A DNA stretch of 64,000 nt from Fodinibius sp036381435 (lineage in GTDB: Bacteria > Bacteroidota > Rhodothermia > Balneolales > Balneolaceae). Below the pieces are notes generated by a model that made no database searches, was not told where the DNA came from, and worked only from the letters and a program-made list of their open reading frames with translations. The stretch's first letter is position 1. Every line of letters starts with the position of its first letter. Made by a program: the position numbers and the translations under genes. The stretch spans positions 1-64,000 of the forward strand of contig DASVCW010000001.1 of assembly GCA_036381435.1 (NCBI GenBank), read 5' to 3'. Below are positions 1 through 7,761 of this stretch, piece after piece.

Positions 1-55
1 AGGTGTACGCGCGGTAACGCGCTCAGCCGAGCCGTACTAATAAGGCCACCGGCTT
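1..55 (+). rRNA. 23S ribosomal RNA, 3' end (partial)
   Basis: The first bases match the conserved 3' end of bacterial 23S rRNA, with the GTACTAATAAG segment at about 33-43 followed by a CCGGC stretch. The gene begins outside the window and the exact 3' end (about 50-58) cannot be fixed because its pairing partner at the 5' end is not visible. A 5S gene follows on the same strand, as in a normal rRNA operon. Confidence 0.85.
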
Positions 56-67
56 TTTCTCTTATAT

Positions 68-102
68 GGCTTGCACGACCCTCTCAGGGGCTAGTGCAAG
101 CC
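68..102 (+). other. Stem in the 23S-5S spacer
   Basis: GGCTTGCAC (68-76) pairs perfectly with GTGCAAGCC (94-102) around a 17-nt loop, between the 23S end and the 5S gene. Its position suits an rRNA maturation (RNase III-type) stem; that role is inferred. Confidence 0.5.
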
Positions 103-155
103 CGATCTTACCACCATCAGCTATCCCTACATCAAAGACCATTTTTTGACATTTT

Positions 156-270
156 GAGCAGGCGGGTCAAGCGCAGGGGCCCCACCCGTTCCCATCCCGA
201 ACACGGCCGTTAAGCCCTGCAGCGCCGATGGTACTTCCAATAAGGAGGAAGCGTAGGTCCCCGACTGCTC
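156..270 (+). rRNA. 5S ribosomal RNA
   Basis: About 115 nt holding the hallmark 5S block CCCATCCCGAACACGG (191-206). The terminal helix closes with GAGCAG (156-161) against CTGCTC (265-270), which sets the ends. It lies about 100 bp after the 23S end and is followed directly by a terminator, so it closes the rRNA operon. Confidence 0.93.
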
Positions 271-280
271 TCTATTTTTA

Positions 281-313
281 AAAGCCTTCATACTTTGTGT
301 GAAGGCTTTTTTT
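281..313 (+). terminator. Terminator of the rRNA operon
   Basis: AAAGCCTTCA (281-290) pairs with TGAAGGCTTT (300-309) around a 9-nt loop and is followed by further T residues. This is a classical Rho-independent terminator 10 bp after 5S. Confidence 0.85.
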
Positions 314-319
314 ATGGAA

Positions 320-628
320 GAAATGTAGGACGGGCATCCTGCCCGTCACCCTGATGATTTTCCTCGTTCCGGTCGCTCTGCGGCGGAACGTATACCGGTT
401 GGATTTAGATATAAACACAAGTCAATTCAACCCCTCGGGGGTTTGGTGTGTGATTCTCTCTTTTTACCCCGGATTTCATCGGGGCTATTAATATTAAATC
501 CCTCCGGGATTTTCGGGTATCCAATCTTTTAATCTACAGTCATTTTAGACAATAGTAGCAGAACGCGTCACTGATGGGGAACGCGCTGTCCTTCCTTATT
601 TCCGATCGGCTACGGGCGGAACGTATGT
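320..628. repeat. Gene-free mosaic of palindromic repeats after the rRNA operon
   Basis: About 300 bp with no credible gene. It holds GACGGGCA/TGCCCGTC (329-347), CGTTCCG/CGGAACG (365-390), and a member of the family with AACCCC-GGGGTT, CCCCGG-TTTCATC-GGGG and AATCCCTCCGGGATT hairpins (425-514; further members near 24351-24440 and 46802-47045). A second GGCGGAACGTAT-type end lies at about 612-625. The GTTCCG-CGGAAC motif recurs at 10374-10398. Confidence 0.7.
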
Positions 629-1756
629 TTATATCTTAGTATCTAATACTTTTGCCTTCTCTTCATACCAATTTGCAAAAGTATCATCAGCAATTCGTTC
701 TCTCACTTTATTCATCAACCATAAGTAAAAAGTTAGGTTGTGCAGTGAGGCCAGTTCCAGACCAATCAGCTCGTTGTTTCTAAACAGGTGATGGATATAA
801 GACATCTTATATTTTTGGCATAGATCACTCGGAAAATCAGTATCCAGCGGTTGGTGATGGTTTTTCCATTTTGCATTGCGGATATTAATATAACCGTCTT
901 TGGTAAAAATTTGTCCGTTTCGTGCATTACGGGTAGGTAAAACGCAATCAAACATATCAATACCGCGAGCAATGCATTCAAGCAGATTTGCAGGGTTTCC
1001 AACTCCCATTAGATACCGGGGCTTATTTTCAGGTAGAAAATCAGTATTAAGATCAGTCATTTCGTACATGAGTTCAGGCGGTTCACCCACGCTTAATCCA
1101 CCGATGGCGATGCCTTCAAAATCAAGATCCGCAACATATTTTGATGATTCTTCTCTTAAGTCAGGAAAAGTTCCTCCCTGAACGATACCAAACTGGAACT
1201 GTTGATGCCCGTATTTCGGCTCTGTTTCAAGAAATGCCTTTCGGCCGCGCTTTTCCCAATCATGAGTGAGATGCATGGATTCTTTAGCATATTCATAAGT
1301 ACAGGGGTAAGGAGGACATTCATCCAAAACCATGATGATATCGGAGCCGAAGATGCGTTGAATATCAACTATATTTTCAGGGGTGAAAGTATGTTCTGAA
1401 CCGTCGAGATGGCTTTTAAAGTGTGCTCCCTTCTTTGTAAGTTCCCGGTTATCGGAAAGGGAAAAGATTTGATATCCGCCTGAATCAGTCAAAATGGGAT
1501 AATCCCAGTTGATGAAAGAGTGAAGTCCGCCCGCACTTTCTATAATATCGCAACCCGGCCTGAGATACAGATGATAGGTATTTCCCAGAATGATCTGGGC
1601 TTTCACTCTTTCAATCAAATCATCCTGTTTTACCGCCTTAACGGTTCCCAGCGTGCCTACAGGCATAAAAATAGGAGTTTGAATTTCACCGTGATCAGTT
1701 GTAAGAGTTCCTAATCGTGCTTTGGTTGAAGAAGCTGTTTTTTTAAGTTTAAACAA
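629..1756 (-). CDS. tgt: Queuine/preQ1 tRNA-ribosyltransferase
   Basis: Exchanges guanine-34 of GUN-anticodon tRNAs for the queuosine precursor. The 375-aa protein is of normal length. It has the general base Asp91 in DSGGYQIFSL, the nucleophile Asp270 in FDCVLPTRN and the IRNAKW block. The structural zinc site is degenerate: where the family has C-x-C-x2-C the protein has Phe308, Ser310 and Cys313; the later His339 is kept. From memory, several Bacteroidota Tgt proteins also lack the early cysteines, so this is probably a lineage trait. Translation appears to start at TTG (1756); there is no nearby in-frame ATG and no clear Shine-Dalgarno site. It stands alone, divergent from the glycosyltransferase gene. 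Confidence 0.95.
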   Translation of the reverse strand: MFKLKKTASSTKARLGTLTTDHGEIQTPIFMPVGTLGTVKAVKQDDLIERVKAQIILGNTYHLYLRPGCDIIESAGGLHSFINWDYPILTDSGGYQIFSLSDNRELTKKGAHFKSHLDGSEHTFTPENIVDIQRIFGSDIIMVLDECPPYPCTYEYAKESMHLTHDWEKRGRKAFLETEPKYGHQQFQFGIVQGGTFPDLREESSKYVADLDFEGIAIGGLSVGEPPELMYEMTDLNTDFLPENKPRYLMGVGNPANLLECIARGIDMFDCVLPTRNARNGQIFTKDGYINIRNAKWKNHHQPLDTDFPSDLCQKYKMSYIHHLFRNNELIGLELASLHNLTFYLWLMNKVRERIADDTFANWYEEKAKVLDTKI

Positions 1757-1885
1757 TGGTTGTGCTGAATTATATAATTTTTTGTATAGTTGATAATATT
1801 GATGCTGAAAATAATGAAATATTTAGAGCTATTTTTGTATTCTTAAGAGATATTGAAGTGATAAATAGATTCGATCTTGGCGTAA

Positions 1886-1915
1886 GATCCTGATCCGCCA
1901 GCTGGCGGACAGGAT
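1886..1915. repeat. Palindrome TCCGCCAGCTGGCGGA
   Basis: A near-perfect palindrome with core TCCGCCAGCTGGCGGA flanked by ATCCTG and CAGGAT arms, in the divergent spacer between tgt and the glycosyltransferase gene. It is more GC-rich than its surroundings and looks like a dispersed intergenic repeat, not a terminator (no T tract). Confidence 0.5.
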
Positions 1916-1977
1916 GATAATTTTTTGGGTTATCAGTAATAGGCATTAGTAAAATATAGAAAAGTATTTTTGGATTG

Positions 1978-2706
1978 ATGACGGATAAGACGTTGGTGGT
2001 TGTTCCTACTTATAATGAATCAAATAATATTACGAAGCTTGTTAAAGTGGTAATGGATCTGGATAATTCTTTTGATCTTCTGATCGTCGATGATGGATCA
2101 CCGGACGGAACGGCGGAACTTGTAAAGGAAGACCAAAAACAATTTTCAGAGCGGCTTTTTTTAATGGAACGTTCAGGGAAATTAGGCTTGGGAACAGCTT
2201 ATGTTGCGGGATTTAAATATGCCTTAGAAAAGAACTATGGCTTTATTTGTGAAATGGATGCCGATTTTTCTCATAATCCCGCAGATTTGCCGCGCTTGCT
2301 GGCAAAGGTAAAGCAGGGCGAAGCTGATGTCGCCGTCGGTTCGCGTTACGCCAATGGTATTAGTATTATAAATTGGCCGTTAAGCCGGCTTATTCTATCT
2401 TACAGTGCTAATTTATATGCCCGTTTCATTACCGGTCTACCCATTTTCGATACTACTGCCGGCTTTAAATGTATTCGCCGAAAAGTGCTCGAAACCATTT
2501 CACTTGACAGCATCAAATCGAATGGATATGCTTTCCAAATCGAGCTTCATTTCCGTGCATGGAAGGCTGGCTTCACGCTGAAAGAGGTAGGAATTATTTT
2601 CAGGGAACGTGAAGAGGGTGTTTCGAAGATGTCGAAATCTATTGTTTGGGAAGCAATTTGGCGAGTTTGGACACTGAAAGTTCAAAGCATGTTTGGAAGA
2701 CTTTAA
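1978..2706 (+). CDS. Family 2 glycosyltransferase, polyprenol-phosphate mannosyltransferase type
   Basis: A cytoplasmic GT-A enzyme resembling dolichol/polyprenol-phosphate mannose synthase (DPM1), which moves a sugar from a nucleotide donor to a polyprenyl phosphate. Visible motifs: PTYNE near 10-14, VDDGSPDGTA near 38-46, the metal-binding DAD at about 94-96, GSRY at 121-124, and the C-terminal RExxGxSKM. No C-terminal membrane segments follow, so it is the single-domain soluble form (242 aa). The reading frame opens with TTG at 1975 but the adjacent ATG at 1978 is the likelier start. The acceptor and sugar are not shown by the sequence. Confidence 0.85.
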   Translation: MTDKTLVVVPTYNESNNITKLVKVVMDLDNSFDLLIVDDGSPDGTAELVKEDQKQFSERLFLMERSGKLGLGTAYVAGFKYALEKNYGFICEMDADFSHNPADLPRLLAKVKQGEADVAVGSRYANGISIINWPLSRLILSYSANLYARFITGLPIFDTTAGFKCIRRKVLETISLDSIKSNGYAFQIELHFRAWKAGFTLKEVGIIFREREEGVSKMSKSIVWEAIWRVWTLKVQSMFGRL

Positions 2707-2748
2707 AGGATAATGGAGATAACTTCTTAATATGTCGGCATTTGTTTT

Positions 2749-2756
2749 TATATTTG
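2749..2756 (+). promoter_or_regulatory. Possible Bacteroidota-type -7 box for accA
   Basis: TATATTTG matches the TAnnTTTG -7 consensus of Bacteroidota primary sigma factors and lies 34 bp before the accA ATG. A good TTTG -33 element at the expected spacing is not evident, so support rests on the -7 box alone. Confidence 0.45.
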
Positions 2757-2789
2757 ACTGACTTTTTAAGCGACTAAAATAAATTTTAT

Positions 2790-3761
2790 ATGCAGTACCT
2801 GGATTTTGAACAACCTATTGCTGATCTCGAAAAGAAAATCAAAGAGCTTAGTGAGCTTTCTATTGCTGATGATGATGTACTTTCACCCGAAATAAAGCGG
2901 CTCGAAAAGCGGGTTGATGAACTTCGGAAATCCATCTTCAGCAATCTCACCCGTTGGCAGCGTGTGCAGCTGGCGCGGCATCCTGATCGTCCCTACACGC
3001 TCGACTATATTTCTAAAATCACTGAAGATTTCATCGAACTTCATGGTGATCGCTACCAGAGTGATGATAAAGCGATTGTAGGCGGACTGGCAACTATCGA
3101 CGGTCAGTCGGTGATGATTATGGGTCATCAAAAAGGGAGGGATACTCAAAGCAGGCAATTTCGCCGTTTTGGGATGGCGAATCCCGAAGGCTACCGTAAG
3201 GCTTACCGGCTGATGAAGCTGGCTGAAAAGTTTGAAATCCCGGTCATCACCCTACTTGATACGCCCGGGGCTTATCCTGGTTTAGAAGCCGAAGAGCGCG
3301 GACAGGCTGAGGCCATTGCAAAGAATTTAAAAATGATGGCTACGCTCAAAGTGCCAATTATTTCTGTAGTGATCGGCGAGGGCGCCAGCGGTGGAGCCAT
3401 CGGCATTGGGATGGGGAATCATTTATTTATGATGGAAAATACCTGGTATTCCGTGATTTCTCCCGAGTCGTGTTCATCTATTTTGTGGAAAACATGGGAT
3501 TATAAAGAGCAGGCAGCATCGGTGTTAAAACTGACCGCCAAAGACCTTAAGGAGATGAAGATTATCGACGGCATCATTAAAGAACCGCTGGGCGGGGCTC
3601 ACCGTGATCCTGATAAATCGGCAAAGGCGGTGAAGAAGCAATTGCTGAAATCACTCAAAAGCCTGAGTAAAATGAAGCCGGAAGAGCTTGTGGAGACACG
3701 CATTGATAAATATGCGAACATCGGTGAATTTGAAAAAGCATCCAAAGCAAAAGCAAAATAG
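2790..3761 (+). CDS. accA: Acetyl-CoA carboxylase carboxyltransferase, alpha subunit
   Basis: Carboxyltransferase alpha half (with AccD) of acetyl-CoA carboxylase, which makes malonyl-CoA for fatty-acid synthesis. The 323-aa protein has normal AccA length, an N-terminal helical region with the LTRWQRVQLARHP block, then a crotonase fold with GHQKGRDT, DTPGAYPGLEAEERGQAEAI and GEGASGGAIGIG. The ATG start is clear. Its TAG stop overlaps the GTG start of the following thioesterase gene (TAGTG), so the two are translationally coupled. accD and accBC are not in the window. Confidence 0.97.
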   Translation: MQYLDFEQPIADLEKKIKELSELSIADDDVLSPEIKRLEKRVDELRKSIFSNLTRWQRVQLARHPDRPYTLDYISKITEDFIELHGDRYQSDDKAIVGGLATIDGQSVMIMGHQKGRDTQSRQFRRFGMANPEGYRKAYRLMKLAEKFEIPVITLLDTPGAYPGLEAEERGQAEAIAKNLKMMATLKVPIISVVIGEGASGGAIGIGMGNHLFMMENTWYSVISPESCSSILWKTWDYKEQAASVLKLTAKDLKEMKIIDGIIKEPLGGAHRDPDKSAKAVKKQLLKSLKSLSKMKPEELVETRIDKYANIGEFEKASKAKAK

Positions 3762-4192
3762 TGTTTCCCCAGAAAGAGCCTATTTATTCATACACTCATC
3801 AAATACGGAGCCGTTATGGGGAGACCGACCAGATGGGATATGTGTATTACGGGCGGTACATGGAATATTTCGAGGAAGCCCGAACCGAGATGATTCGTTC
3901 TATTGGTTTCCCTTATGCTAAGCTAGAGAAAGAAGGGGTGATGCTACCAGTGGTTCATACCGAAGTAGATTATAAAGCACCTGTTTTTTATGATGAGTTG
4001 ATGCATATCAAGGTGAAGCTGTTCGATATGCCTTCGGTGAAACTGGAAACATATTACGAGATTTTTACCGATCGCAGGGAGGAGCCGCATGCCATTGGCT
4101 CGGTGATTTTATGTTTTATTGATGAAGAAAACCGTCGGCCATGCCGTGCACCGGATAATTTTATTGAAAGCCTGAAAGCCGTGATTTGTTAA
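3761..4192 (+). CDS. Hotdog-fold acyl-CoA thioesterase (YbgC/4HBT family)
   Basis: A 143-aa hotdog thioesterase expected to hydrolyse acyl-CoA or acyl-ACP. The family block around the catalytic Asp is visible as RYGETDQMGYVYYGRYMEYF, with Asp23 the likely catalytic residue, followed by HTEVDYKAPVFYDE. It starts at GTG overlapping the last base of the accA stop codon, which ties it to fatty-acid metabolism. The exact substrate cannot be read from the sequence; the Tol-Pal-linked ybgC role is not suggested because tol genes are absent here. Confidence 0.85.
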   Translation: MFPQKEPIYSYTHQIRSRYGETDQMGYVYYGRYMEYFEEARTEMIRSIGFPYAKLEKEGVMLPVVHTEVDYKAPVFYDELMHIKVKLFDMPSVKLETYYEIFTDRREEPHAIGSVILCFIDEENRRPCRAPDNFIESLKAVIC

Positions 4193-4193
4193 T

Positions 4194-4253
4194 CGTGTAT
4201 TCGTTATTCGAGTCTTGGTTACGATTATACGAATAGCAAATAACGAATACACG
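4194..4253. repeat. Word-repeat hairpin (CGTGTATTCGTTATT)
   Basis: CGTGTATTCGTTATT (4194-4208) pairs perfectly with AATAACGAATACACG (4239-4253), and the word AACGAATA continues to about 4266. It fills the whole spacer between the thioesterase and DUF2085 genes. It may act as a terminator or mRNA end, but it belongs to a class of simple-word hairpins seen in many spacers here. Confidence 0.6.
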
Positions 4254-4270
4254 AATAACGAATAAAAAAT

Positions 4271-4771
4271 ATGAAGCAGCAAGTGCCTTTATACTTGCTA
4301 ATTTTAGCGTTGATGCTTTTCATCGTCACCACCGCGCTGGGCGGGGGACTTTTCAATCAATCGGGGCTTTGGCAGTTTGAATGGCAGCATAAAATTTTTC
4401 AAAACCTTTGTCATCAAAATACACTGAGGTCATTTTGGATTAACGGCCAACCAATGGCGGTTTGCAGTCGCTGTTTGGGAATTTACATAGGATTTTTAGC
4501 GGGGTGGCTGCTGCTTCCGGCACTGGCTTTTATTGAGTTTCAGGCGCCCTCAGACGTTAAAACAGTGCTTTTGGGGGTAATTCTGATCAATCTTTTAGAT
4601 ATAGTTGGAAATCTCCTTGGATTTTGGCAAAATACGTTGGTCTCGCGATTGGTACTCGGCTGGCTGATGGGGTGGACCCCCGTACTTCTTTTTTCGCGAG
4701 ATTTCTTTAAAAGTAAACTTGAATCAAAAAAAGATCATCATGCAAGAATCACAACAGACGTTGGAAAATGA
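4271..4771 (+). CDS. DUF2085 membrane protein
   Basis: A 166-aa integral membrane protein with about four hydrophobic segments (roughly 6-26, 69-90, 96-118, 125-142). It carries the DUF2085 signature: LCHQ (46-49), an R-x2-F-x-I-x-G-x-P stretch, then VCSRCLGIYIGF with Cys65 and Cys68. The conserved Cys/His pattern suggests metal or redox chemistry, but the family has no assigned function. It overlaps the next gene by 32 bp, starting a run of three membrane-protein genes (DUF2085, DUF4199, CPBP). Confidence 0.8.
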   Translation: MKQQVPLYLLILALMLFIVTTALGGGLFNQSGLWQFEWQHKIFQNLCHQNTLRSFWINGQPMAVCSRCLGIYIGFLAGWLLLPALAFIEFQAPSDVKTVLLGVILINLLDIVGNLLGFWQNTLVSRLVLGWLMGWTPVLLFSRDFFKSKLESKKDHHARITTDVGK

Positions 4772-5318
4772 ACAACCCTCTTATTGGACATCGGTAGGTG
4801 TTGCGGGGTTAATATTCGGAATTATAACCTTTGCACTTTCTTTAATTTCTATTTATGCAGCCATTAATGCTGAACCTACCGGCTCGCCCTTTTCAGCAAC
4901 TTCATTGCTTGGGATAGTGGTTTGTTTGGTTGCAGCTTTCGGAGGTATGCTCGCTACCTGGCATTATGCCAATGAATACAATGCACCTCTTACTTTAGGC
5001 CGTGGAGCTTTGATCGGTTTACTAACGGGCGTTTGTATTACAATTGTAACTATTATTTTGAGCCAAATTTGGCAGTTTATCGATCCTGATATGGTACAGC
5101 AATGGATTGACGCCACAGTTGCCAATTTCGAAGCCATGGATTTGCCCGAGGAGCAGAAACAGCAGATTATAGATTCTACGGTTGAAAGTATGAGAGATCA
5201 GTATAACATTTTTAGACAACTCTGGGTAGGCATTCTAATGTACGGTATTTTAAACTTGCTTACGGGCATGATTGGCGCTAAAATTTTCGGCAAAAAAGAA
5301 GCTGATAACACTATTTAA
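4740..5318 (+). CDS. DUF4199 membrane protein
   Basis: A 192-aa protein with four predicted membrane helices: two near the N-terminus, one in the middle and one near the C-terminus, with a charged loop rich in Asp/Glu/Gln between the last two. This layout matches the Bacteroidota family DUF4199, of unknown function. An upstream TTG in frame (4719) is possible, but ATG at 4740 gives a natural N-terminus and is preferred. It overlaps the DUF2085 gene by 32 bp and the CPBP gene by one base (TAATG), so it is very likely co-translated. Confidence 0.75.
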   Translation: MQESQQTLENEQPSYWTSVGVAGLIFGIITFALSLISIYAAINAEPTGSPFSATSLLGIVVCLVAAFGGMLATWHYANEYNAPLTLGRGALIGLLTGVCITIVTIILSQIWQFIDPDMVQQWIDATVANFEAMDLPEEQKQQIIDSTVESMRDQYNIFRQLWVGILMYGILNLLTGMIGAKIFGKKEADNTI

Positions 5319-6259
5319 TGAGTAAAAAAATCGAAGGGCAAGAGCGTTTAGGAGAAATGGCGAATCACGAAGCATACAGGTCCTGGGCCGAAAGGAACGG
5401 GTTTTCGGACTGGGCCCTGGCCCTTCTATGGATTATCATTGCTTTCTTTCTTTTCCAGTTCACGGCAGCCATAACAGCCGTATCTTTAATTGTTGCTAAA
5501 TTGGGGGTTGAACCTATTGAAGCCGTTAAATTACTGCCCGAGAGGCTCGGTGTTTTATTCATCGGCAATTCAACCGGGCAGATTTTATTTTTAGGCTTGG
5601 CTACCTGGTTTTACAGTCGGCTACATACTTCTAAAGAGAACCGGAATTCTTTTCTTCGTTTCAGAATACAAAAAGACACTGCTCAAAAAGTTGCGCTCAC
5701 ATCGGTTTTGATTCTGAGCGTTCAGCCCACAATCTGGTTTCTTGCCTGGCTCAATGCGCTTATTCCCATGCCGGACTTTTTCAGCAATATGCAGAGCACT
5801 CAAATGGAGATGATCGAAAGTTATTTAACCGGTGATCACCTGATATTAATCACCCTTTTTCATGTAGCTTTGGTGCCTGCTATTTGCGAAGAAACGCTTT
5901 ACCGGGGCTATGTACTGCGTGCTTTTCAAAAAAGCTGGAGCATCTGGCCCGCTATCATTGTTTCGGGACTCATATTCGGTTTGTATCACCTTCAGCTAAA
6001 CAATCTCATTCCCCTGGCATCACTCGGCATTTTATTCGCCTTCGTTACTTGGGTATCCGAGAGCATTTATCCCGCTATCGTTGCTCATTTTATCAATAAC
6101 GGAGGCAGTGTGTTAGTGGGCAAGTATTATCCTGAATCCGCCTTTGCTGAAATTACGCCCGAAATGATGCCTTCGCTCTGGGCAGTAATTCCGAGTCTTA
6201 TAATTTCAGCATATATTGTATATTTCATGTACAATCGGCATTCGAAATTATCAGCCTGA
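5318..6259 (+). CDS. CPBP-family (CAAX/Abi) intramembrane metalloprotease
   Basis: A 313-aa polytopic membrane protein of the CPBP/Rce1-like group. The catalytic motifs are complete: EETLYRG (Glu191, Glu192, Arg196), FGLYH (His224) and AHFINN (His257, Asn260). The long N-terminal part has extra hydrophobic segments. Bacterial members have varied or unknown substrates. It starts on the stop codon of the DUF4199 gene and is followed at 10 bp by the DUF2007 gene. Confidence 0.85.
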   Translation: MSKKIEGQERLGEMANHEAYRSWAERNGFSDWALALLWIIIAFFLFQFTAAITAVSLIVAKLGVEPIEAVKLLPERLGVLFIGNSTGQILFLGLATWFYSRLHTSKENRNSFLRFRIQKDTAQKVALTSVLILSVQPTIWFLAWLNALIPMPDFFSNMQSTQMEMIESYLTGDHLILITLFHVALVPAICEETLYRGYVLRAFQKSWSIWPAIIVSGLIFGLYHLQLNNLIPLASLGILFAFVTWVSESIYPAIVAHFINNGGSVLVGKYYPESAFAEITPEMMPSLWAVIPSLIISAYIVYFMYNRHSKLSA

Positions 6260-6269
6260 GGAGGGTTTT

Positions 6270-6536
6270 ATGTTTAACGATCCCAAGCCTAACGACATTA
6301 ACAACTGGGTTTGCATAATGGAGCGCAGCACAGAATTAGAAATCGTTCCCGTTCAAAACTACCTGTCAAATTTAGATATTCCTTCTAATATACTCACAAA
6401 ACGTGATTCTGCCTTTAATTTAAGTGTGGGAGATTTGGCGCTGGTTTACCTGTATGTTCCAAAAGAGTATGAAGAAGAAGCCCGGCAGGCCATTGAAGAA
6501 ATGGATTTACCGGATGATTCAGATGGTGAGGACTGA
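6270..6536 (+). CDS. DUF2007-like small protein
   Basis: An 88-aa soluble acidic protein with a DUF2007-like layout: a beta strand with WVCIMERST, a helix in which residues are compared with a second protein (VQNYLSNLDIPSNIL), then VGDLALVYLYVPKEYEEEARQAIEEM. The family is annotated as putative signal-transducing but has no proven role. The ATG at 6270 has an excellent Shine-Dalgarno site (GAGGAGG at about -12 to -6). It lies 10 bp after the CPBP gene, closing this operon. Confidence 0.7.
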   Translation: MFNDPKPNDINNWVCIMERSTELEIVPVQNYLSNLDIPSNILTKRDSAFNLSVGDLALVYLYVPKEYEEEARQAIEEMDLPDDSDGED

Positions 6537-6597
6537 TGGTTTATTTCATAATACATTATGTTTTTGGAGTTGGATAACGTTTTTAGAGTTTTCCCAA

Positions 6598-6654
6598 AGT
6601 AGGCAGTGACAGTTAGCAGGATGCAGTTTTGACTGCCCTCTGCCACTGCCTACT
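6598..6654. repeat. Hairpin of GGCAGT words after the DUF2007 gene
   Basis: AGTAGGCAGTG (6598-6608) pairs with CACTGCCTACT (6644-6654). The inner part is built from repeated CTGCC/GGCAG words. It could end the upstream operon, though no T tract follows. Confidence 0.5.
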
Positions 6655-6734
6655 GCCACTTCTATATCAAAGCCTTATTTTTCTGTTTCCCATGACTCTT
6701 TTTACACTTTTAAAAAAGAAAGTACCTATTTCCT

Positions 6735-7556
6735 GTGAGTGAACTAACCAAGCGTATTCTTTTCGGGGTACCCGCGGCCGCTTTTTTTCTATTTGTTACC
6801 TGGCTCGGGGCTTTTTATTTCACTGTTTTAATTGTAGTAATAGCCTTGTTAGTCCAGCGCGAGCTAATTGTGATGAGCGAGAGCGCAGGCTTCAAAACAG
6901 ATCACTATTTTCCATACACCATCGCTCTTTGGATTCTGCTGGTACCTTATCTGCAGCATCCTTACGTGATTGGTCTGGCCATCTTTCTTTTACTGGTTGG
7001 ACTGAATGTTTTCAAAGCGGGCGACCGTGGAGTGAAGGAATTATTTTCAACCTTTTTCTGCGGAATCTATGTACCGGCAGGGTTACTCACCTTATTACTG
7101 ATTCGCGGCTTGGGTGATTCAGAAACTGGTTTTTTGCTTACGCTTTCCCTGCTGTTGATGGTTTGGGGGAATGATGTCTTTGCCTACTTCGGGGGCAAAA
7201 CCTTCGGCAGAAATTTGCTGGCCCCAACTGTAAGTCCCAACAAAACCTGGGAAGGATTTTTCTTCGGCATTTTAGGAGCCCTCGTCGGGCTGGCTATTGC
7301 CATCTATCTTGTGCCGGGTGATTATCCCGTTTCCCTTCTCAAAATGATACCTGCTGTTTTAATGGTCAGCATTTTTGGCCCCATTGGAGATTTAACCGAA
7401 AGCCGGATAAAGCGGGCTGCCAAAATTAAAGACGCTTCCAATATTTTACCCGGTCATGGCGGATTTTTCGATCGCTTTGATGCCCTTATCTTAGCCTCTC
7501 CCGCTTTTTTTCTCTATTTACATCTAATGCAAATTTTAGGATATGTCAGTTTTTAA
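6735..7556 (+). CDS. cdsA: Phosphatidate cytidylyltransferase (CDP-diglyceride synthase)
   Basis: Membrane enzyme converting phosphatidate plus CTP to CDP-diacylglycerol, the branch point of phospholipid synthesis. The 273-aa protein has about seven hydrophobic segments and the full C-terminal family signature: SPNKTWEG, then GPIGDLTESRIKRAAKIKD and LPGHGGFFDRFD. Translation starts at GTG. A long hairpin spacer separates it from the DUF2007 gene, so it may be transcribed independently. Confidence 0.95.
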   Translation: MSELTKRILFGVPAAAFFLFVTWLGAFYFTVLIVVIALLVQRELIVMSESAGFKTDHYFPYTIALWILLVPYLQHPYVIGLAIFLLLVGLNVFKAGDRGVKELFSTFFCGIYVPAGLLTLLLIRGLGDSETGFLLTLSLLLMVWGNDVFAYFGGKTFGRNLLAPTVSPNKTWEGFFFGILGALVGLAIAIYLVPGDYPVSLLKMIPAVLMVSIFGPIGDLTESRIKRAAKIKDASNILPGHGGFFDRFDALILASPAFFLYLHLMQILGYVSF

Positions 7557-7563
7557 ATGTATA

Positions 7564-7713
7564 CCCCTAAATCCCCTAAAGGGGACTTATCCTTGATTGT
7601 TCGAAAAGCCTGACCTGCTTAGAAGATAAGGGTGATTTATGTGTTGGGTGAAATTTTGAAACCGGCAAGAACAAGTCCCCTTTAGGGGATTTCCCCGTAG
7701 GGATTCCTTCGGA
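7564..7713. repeat. Composite repeat with AAATCCCCTAAAGGGGACTT ends
   Basis: The left end (7564-7588) carries CCCCTAAATCCCCTAAAGG; the right part (7673-7690) holds the inverse AAGTCCCCTTTAGGGGAT. A further hairpin module, CCCGTAGGGATTCCTTCGG, runs to 7713 and is nearly repeated at 29852-29868. Similar paired ends bracket 22742-22981, and a single end lies at 32493-32520. ORFs on the minus strand here are by-products of the palindromes. Confidence 0.7.
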
Positions 7714-7761
7714 AAGAGGTGAAAAATGAACATTACTTTTTCCAATTTTACTAAATAAAAT

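Noticed and set aside
1964..1978. TATTTTTG as a -7 box giving a leaderless glycosyltransferase mRNA
   Set aside because: Matches TAnnTTTG but is only 5 bp from the ATG and has no -33 element; AT-rich spacers yield such matches by chance.
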